Below are positions 59,898 to 64,000 of a DNA stretch of 64,000 nucleotides, one piece after another (the first letter of the stretch is position 1; every line of letters starts with the position of its first letter). The notes beneath the pieces were generated by a model. The model saw only the letters and a list, made by a program, of their open reading frames with translations, was not told where the DNA came from and made no database searches. The stretch is from assembly GCF_052113205.1 (NCBI RefSeq), contig NZ_JBFRCU010000013.1, forward strand, positions 54,291-118,290, written 5' to 3'. A program made the translations under genes and the position numbers. This stretch comes from Inquilinus sp052113205 (lineage in GTDB: Bacteria > Pseudomonadota > Alphaproteobacteria > DSM-16000 > Inquilinaceae).

Positions 59898-60815
59898 TTA
59901 CGGCCGCCACGGCCGGCAGGATACGGAGGCTGCGGCCGGCAGCAGCCACGGGCATTTGAAATAGTCGGCGATGCGATCGATCCGCCCGTCCGTCGCGCCG
60001 ATGCGGACCACCGAGGCCGGCTCCCACTCCCCCGCGGCATCTCGATTCAGCACGATCACCACCGGCTCTCCGTCCAGCTCGCCCGGCGCCATGCGCCACG
60101 GGACGGAGCCGCGCTCGTACTCGACGAAGTAAGGCGAATCCGCCAGACGACCGGCGAAGCAGGAGGCCACGCGCAGCCGCGCATCCGCGCTGGTCAGGGC
60201 GCGAACCCCGTCCCAGTCCTGCCGGTTGAACCGCTCGACATAGAGGCGCAGCAGCTCCGCCATCCCTGGGACTGCGGCCGGCGGCGGCACGGGGGTCTCC
60301 GGCAGCGCCGCCAGCTTGGCCCGGCCGCGGCTGAGCGCAGCCTTCACGCCGCCGACGGTGGAATCGACCAGCTCCGCAATCTCCTCGAGCGAATGGTCGA
60401 ACACATCCTTCAGCAGCACGCAGGCCCGCTCCTTGGGCGGGAGATGCAGCACCAGCCGCTCGACCGCCCGTCCCAGGCCAAGGCCCGGCGGATCGACAGG
60501 CAGCACGATGTCCGGCTCGGCGGCAGCCGCCTCCGCATCCTGCCGCACCCCGCGTCGGCGCAGGAAGTCGATGCACCGGTTGTGCGCGATCCGGAACAGC
60601 CAGGGGCCGAGCGGCCGACTGTCGTCGTAGCGGTCCAGCCGGCGATACGCGTCGAACAGCGCCTCCTGCACCACGTCCTCGCCGTCGAGCACCGAGCCGG
60701 TCATCCGCGCGCAATAGCGATGCAGCCGCGGGCGCAGATGCGTCACGGTCTCCAGGAAGGCGGCGTAGCGCGTGTCGAAGAGGCCGAGCCGGTCGAGATC
60801 CGAGGTGAAATCCAT
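59898..60815 (-). CDS. ECF-type sigma-70 factor with SnoaL-like C-terminal extension
   Basis: 305 aa from the ATG at 60815 (ATG at 60854 also possible). Region 2: YCARMTGSVLDGEDVVQEALFDAYRRL, written in part, with core-binding ALFDAYRRLDRY and PLGPWLFRIAHNRCIDFL; region 4: LPPKERACVLLKDVFDHS and STVGGVKAALSRGRAKL. The ~110-residue tail (MAELLRLYVERFNRQDWDGV) is SnoaL-like, as in self-regulated ECF groups such as ECF41. No anti-sigma gene is adjacent, which fits control by the own tail. The last ~10 residues are unusual (YFKCPWLLPAA). Divergent from the GFA-family gene. Confidence 0.88.
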   Translation of the reverse strand: MDFTSDLDRLGLFDTRYAAFLETVTHLRPRLHRYCARMTGSVLDGEDVVQEALFDAYRRLDRYDDSRPLGPWLFRIAHNRCIDFLRRRGVRQDAEAAAAEPDIVLPVDPPGLGLGRAVERLVLHLPPKERACVLLKDVFDHSLEEIAELVDSTVGGVKAALSRGRAKLAALPETPVPPPAAVPGMAELLRLYVERFNRQDWDGVRALTSADARLRVASCFAGRLADSPYFVEYERGSVPWRMAPGELDGEPVVIVLNRDAAGEWEPASVVRIGATDGRIDRIADYFKCPWLLPAAASVSCRPWRP

Positions 60816-60973
60816 GAAGCCGCCATCCGGATATGAGGGGGTGGATGCCGTCATTACGCAGCCCGACACCGCCAGGATACGCCGGTGCGATGGTCCGGTG
60901 ACCCGGAATAGCTGACACTCGGTGACAGGTGAGGCCCTGTATTCTCCCCGGGATGCAACAGACGAGGCCGAGA

Positions 60974-61471
60974 ATGAGCAAGACGGTCGAAAAGGTCCGG
61001 AAAACACCGGCGGAGGTGGCGGAGGGGCGCTGCCTGTGCGGCCGGGTGCGGATCGAGATCGGGGTTCCGGCGCGCTGGGCCTGGCACGATCACTCCAGGG
61101 ACAGCCGGTTGGCGCATGGCGCCGCCTATGCCACGTATGTCGGGTGCTGGCGCAGCCGGGTCCGCATCGTCAAGGGCGAGGCCGCCCTCGCCCGCTTCAC
61201 CGAGGAGGACACCGGGCGCACCCGCAGCTTCTGCCGTCATTGCGGCACGCCGGTGCTGTATGAGCGGCCGCACGCGGCGCAGATGGTGAACATCCCGCGC
61301 GCCCTGTTCGAGACCCGCACCGGCCGCGAGCCGCTGTACCATATCGCCATCGAGCAGGCGCGGGAATGGACGTACCGGGGCGAGAAGCTGCGGCCGCTGA
61401 AGGGCTTTCCCGGCGTGGTGTGGACCGGGCCGAAGAAGACAAAGCGGCCGCTGATGGACGAGGAGTTCTAA
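60974..61471 (+). CDS. GFA/CENP-V family protein
   Basis: 165 aa from the ATG at 60974. Glutathione-dependent formaldehyde-activating fold, a zinc beta-sandwich: GRCLCGRVRIEI (CxC), AHGAAYATYVGCW (Cys) and SFCRHCGTPVLYE (CxxC), giving the expected Zn-binding Cys set. Members include Gfa and many of unknown role. Divergent from the ECF sigma factor gene, from which it is separated by ~160 bp. Confidence 0.9.
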   Translation: MSKTVEKVRKTPAEVAEGRCLCGRVRIEIGVPARWAWHDHSRDSRLAHGAAYATYVGCWRSRVRIVKGEAALARFTEEDTGRTRSFCRHCGTPVLYERPHAAQMVNIPRALFETRTGREPLYHIAIEQAREWTYRGEKLRPLKGFPGVVWTGPKKTKRPLMDEEF

Positions 61472-61508
61472 TACCCGCAGCTTCTGAGATCAGCCCTCCG
61501 TCCCCTTC

Positions 61509-61597
61509 CCCGTCATGGCGAGGAGCGCAGCGACGTGGCCATCCAGAGGCCGGTGCCGCTGGGATCGCCACGCCCCTTCGGGGCTCGCCATGACGGG
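61509..61597. repeat. Inverted repeat (CCCGTCATGGCGAG type), 89 bp
   Basis: Left arm CCCGTCATGGCGAGGAGCGC...GTGGCCATCC and right arm GGGATCGCCACGCC...CTCGCCATGACGGG are reverse complements with a few mismatches over ~36 bases. It is a common type of intergenic palindrome in high-GC proteobacteria. It lies between the GFA gene and the DUF6880-like gene's downstream region (61472-61820), where no full gene is seen apart from the short frame at 61656. Confidence 0.72.
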
Positions 61598-61655
61598 TCA
61601 AAGTCTTGGGCCGTAGGTGTAATCCGCCATACGCGCCGGAACGGCGCCGCAGGCA

Positions 61656-61781
61656 TCAAACCAATCTCTCCTCGCCTCCGAGCACGACCAGCCGCTCGAT
61701 GAACTTCCGACTGGTCTCGTGCGCAGCCCGGATCGCGGCGAGGCGTCGATCGAAATCGCTCTCGGCTTGGCCACCGATCAC
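61656..61781 (-). CDS. Possible 41-aa ORF after the DUF6880-like gene
   Basis: GTG at 61781, stop at 61656-61658: IGGQAESDFDRRLAAIRAAH then TSRKFIERLVVLGGEERLV, an amphipathic helix-like chain. It is in the same frame as the upstream gene at 61821-63251, with that gene's stop between them, and the composition is coding-like. It may be a separate short gene, or a former C-terminal extension cut off by a stop. Weak ribosome-binding site (GAGG only 2 bases before the GTG). Confidence 0.35.
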   Translation of the reverse strand: MIGGQAESDFDRRLAAIRAAHETSRKFIERLVVLGGEERLV

Positions 61782-61820
61782 CGCCTCAGCGGCTCTGCTC
61801 CTCGATCTCGGCGCGGCGCC

Positions 61821-63251
61821 TCACCCCAGCAGCTTCATGAAGTTCCGCTTGCGATGGAAGCGAACCTTGAGCGCCGAAACATAAGCCGCCTGCTCGGCCG
61901 CGCTTCGCAGCGCGGCCATGCGGGCGACGAGCTGAGCCGCCTCCTCGTAAGCCGGGTTGCCGCCGCCCTCGGCGAGCTGCTCGACACGTTCGGCATGGAC
62001 TTCGATCGCCTCGCGCGGATGCGTCGCCTCGCTCGCGCGGGCAAGCTTCTCCTTCACTCCGGTCGAAGCTCCGTGCCGGCGCAGGGTCGCCCAAGCCCTG
62101 TCGAACATCTCCTCCCGTATGAGAATGCGGACGAGAAGATCGGCAGGCGAATGCCACTGCGTGCGCATCTCGCTCGCCCCCCGAGTGTCGAGGAATGTCA
62201 GCACCCGATCGCGGGCCTCCTCCCCTCCGATTTCGCGGATTCGCGCGTAGAGTTCGAGGCTCGGCGCCTTCCTGAAGGCCCGCCACAGATGCTCCTCCGC
62301 CTCGCCTTTCCGGCCCGCTTTCGAGAGGAGGTCGACGGCCAGGGAAACGAGCCGCTCGTCGGGGCGGTCGTCTTCGAACAGCCAGAGGCCTTCTTCGGCG
62401 TGGCGGAGAGCGTCGTCTGCGAGGTCTTGCGAGAGGCAGAATTGGGCGAGTTGCAGATAAGCCCATGTCGACGACAGATCCTTGGCGCGCAGGGCGATGC
62501 GGGCCGCCACGTCGCCATCGCGCTCGGCGAAGAAATCGATGATGGCCTTCAGCCGGTGGTAATCGCCGGAGAATTGGCTTTCCTGCTGTCGCGCACCCTG
62601 CCGCGGGGGCAGCCTCTCCCACGCCTCCGACGCCAATCGGCGATATTCGCCCAAGCCGGTTTCGCCGAGCAGGTCGGCATAGCGCCGAGCCGCGTCGGCG
62701 AACGTATCGAACTCGCTCTCCATCTCGCGGGCGAAGAGATCGCGCGCCAGCTGGACCGGCTCGGGCCGCGCCGCCTGGGCGGCCGCGAGATGGATGTCGG
62801 CCACGCGATGCAGCAATGCGTCACGGTGACCGTGGGAATCGTCTAGGGTCTCGAAGGTCTCTTCGATCCGGTCGACGACCCGTTCAACGAGCCTGAGCGC
62901 GATGCCGGCGCGTCCCGACGGCACGAGATCGGCGACGGCGTCGAGCGCCGCGTCCACGCCGGCGGCCCAGTCTGGGGCTTCCCGGTACCCGATATAGACC
63001 TCGCTATCGGTCGCGATATCGATCGCTTGACTCAGGCGGGCCTCGACCGTCTCGTCGTCGCCCTGCGCAGCGGCCGCGGCCACATCCAGCCGGCGGAACA
63101 GCGCCGGATCATCGCCGGCCAGATCGACGATCATGTCGACCAGGACATCGACGCCCTTCGCCTTCAGGTGATCGCGGATGCGCGCGAGCGCGCCGGCCGC
63201 CTCCGTCCCACCGTCCGGGGCGTCGATAGCGAATCGGGGCTCGGTCTTCAT
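61821..63251 (-). CDS. DUF6880-like helical repeat protein
   Basis: 476 aa from the ATG at 63251 (a GTG at 63260 is possible). All-helical, with TPR-like alternation: RVADIHLAAAQAARPEPVQLA, YLQLAQFCLSQDLADDALRH, YEEAAQLVARMAALRSAAEQ and a basic end KVRFHRKRNFMKLLG. The DRLL-LV blocks and the basic KRNF tail match a family annotated DUF6880 that often accompanies SWIM-zinc-finger proteins. Function unknown. No SWIM protein is seen next to it. Confidence 0.65.
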   Translation of the reverse strand: MKTEPRFAIDAPDGGTEAAGALARIRDHLKAKGVDVLVDMIVDLAGDDPALFRRLDVAAAAAQGDDETVEARLSQAIDIATDSEVYIGYREAPDWAAGVDAALDAVADLVPSGRAGIALRLVERVVDRIEETFETLDDSHGHRDALLHRVADIHLAAAQAARPEPVQLARDLFAREMESEFDTFADAARRYADLLGETGLGEYRRLASEAWERLPPRQGARQQESQFSGDYHRLKAIIDFFAERDGDVAARIALRAKDLSSTWAYLQLAQFCLSQDLADDALRHAEEGLWLFEDDRPDERLVSLAVDLLSKAGRKGEAEEHLWRAFRKAPSLELYARIREIGGEEARDRVLTFLDTRGASEMRTQWHSPADLLVRILIREEMFDRAWATLRRHGASTGVKEKLARASEATHPREAIEVHAERVEQLAEGGGNPAYEEAAQLVARMAALRSAAEQAAYVSALKVRFHRKRNFMKLLG

Positions 63252-63341
63252 AGCGGCCACAACACCTCATCCATCAGGATCGACTGCAAGGCTTCATCGA
63301 GCCGCGATTCGACGCGAGGCACAAGGGCTGCGGCGGACGAC

Positions 63342-64000
63342 CTAAGCCGCCGGGCGCACCGAAACAGCGACGACTGCCGGCCTGTCGTCGATCGGGAAAT
63401 GCAGCAGCGCCGCCACCAGCCCGGCGATCGCGGTGGCGATCCAGACCAGGGAATAGGAGCCGGTGACGTCGAACACGAAGCCGCCGGCCCAGGCGCCGAG
63501 GAACGAGCCGATCTGGTGGCTGAGGAAGCAGACGCCGAACAGCGTGCCGAGATGGCGCGTGCCGAACACCTTGGCCACCAGCCCGCTGGTCAGCGGCACG
63601 GTGCCCAGCCAGGTCAGCCCCATCACCGCGGCGAAAACCACGACCGAGGCTTCACTTTTTGGCGCCAGGAAGAAGGCAGCGATGGCGGCGCCGCGGATCA
63701 GGTACAGCCAGCCCAGCACCTGCTGCTGGCGGAACCGCCCGCCGAGCCAGCCGCAGCCCCAGCTGCCGACCATGTTGAACAGCCCGACCAGCGCCAGCGC
63801 GGTGGCGCCGCGCCCCGCCGGCATGTGGCACAGCAGCAGGTAGTTCGGCAGATGCGTGCCGATGAAGGCGAGCTGGAAGCCGCAGGTGAAGAAGCCGAGG
63901 GTCAACAGGCGATAGCCGCGGTGGCCCAGCGCCTGCGCCACCGCCGCCCGCAGCGGCATCGCCGGCTCGGCCTGGGCCGGCGCGCTCCGGCCCTGGCGGT
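63342..64000 (-). CDS. MFS transporter, N-terminal half outside the window
   Basis: The frame is open to base 64000, so the gene continues beyond the edge; about 219 residues are visible, including ATG at 63959, which is internal. They form the last six membrane segments of a major facilitator: GFFTCGFQLAFIGTHLPNYL, VGSWGCGWLGGRFRQQQVLG (mid-protein motif-A-like loop), HLGTLFGVCFLSHQIGSFLGAW. The pattern resembles monocarboxylate/oxalate-type MFS proteins. Substrate unknown. Confidence 0.85.
   Translation of the reverse strand, partial: RQGRSAPAQAEPAMPLRAAVAQALGHRGYRLLTLGFFTCGFQLAFIGTHLPNYLLLCHMPAGRGATALALVGLFNMVGSWGCGWLGGRFRQQQVLGWLYLIRGAAIAAFFLAPKSEASVVVFAAVMGLTWLGTVPLTSGLVAKVFGTRHLGTLFGVCFLSHQIGSFLGAWAGGFVFDVTGSYSLVWIATAIAGLVAALLHFPIDDRPAVVAVSVRPAA

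Noticed and set aside
1..64000. tRNA and rRNA genes, transposases, integrases, prophage or plasmid genes
   Set aside because: None was recognised in the gaps or frames; gaps are short and hold promoters or inverted repeats.

Overview
The window is 64 kb of very GC-rich, densely packed chromosomal DNA. Coding density, gene content and gene style (MepK/LdtD pair, MAKGQ-type small basic protein, hexapeptide transferase of the phosphonate type, many LysR regulators, class III cyclase with a TolB/TPR tail) point to an alphaproteobacterium, probably Rhodospirillales-like (Azospirillum/Inquilinus type). That placement is inference from gene style; no rRNA or tRNA gene is present to confirm it. Six ambiguous bases (N), all between 38.2 and 47.4 kb, show this is draft-quality sequence.

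Layout. 0-8.5 kb: end of a Gfo/Idh/MocA oxidoreductase, an orphan receiver protein, an RND efflux pair (adaptor + AcrB-type pump), an S41-like secreted protein and undecaprenyl-diphosphatase. 8.5-15.4 kb: two tandem Tyr-rich lipoproteins, a cupin coupled to a GH1-like protein that lacks the catalytic glutamates, a hotdog thioesterase, an MFS transporter, a PRC-barrel protein, malate dehydrogenase and a small lipoprotein. 15.4-25.4 kb: panB-panC, two tandem AhpD-like proteins, an amidase, a small GNAT, a two-gene DNA-repair-type operon (radical SAM protein + DUF4130-UdgX fusion), CFA synthase and an MFS exporter. 25.5-37.7 kb: GSCFA protein, LysR, nucleotidyltransferase, GNAT, GST, O6-methylguanine methyltransferase, a 1088-aa carbohydrate-active enzyme, SIMPL protein, lytic transglycosylase and a two-domain fatty-acid beta-oxidation enzyme. 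38-48.7 kb: unknown protein, LysR, phosphonate-type hexapeptide transferase, nucleotidyltransferase, metallophosphoesterase, MepK-like and LdtD-like peptidoglycan enzymes, Atm1-type ABC exporter, PhyH dioxygenase, IclR, ArsR. 48.7-64 kb: variant desaturase, MeaB, tandem OmpA lipoproteins (the first frameshifted), flavoprotein + serine-less ACP-like protein, cyclase-TPR protein, thioredoxin-fold proteins, NmrA-type SDR/LysR pair, HCCA isomerase, ECF sigma factor, GFA protein, DUF6880-like protein and a truncated MFS transporter.

It reads as ordinary chromosome with many small autonomous loci rather than one island: no transposase, integrase, phage, plasmid or CRISPR signal was seen. The most interesting items are the UdgX/DUF4130/radical-SAM operon, the apparently dead GH1 protein, the ArsR-controlled desaturase with an altered second histidine box and a clear operator, the ACP-like protein lacking its serine that is coupled to a MerA-like flavoprotein, two genes whose only sensible starts are ATC or ATT, a frameshifted OmpA paralogue, and several families of large intergenic inverted repeats.
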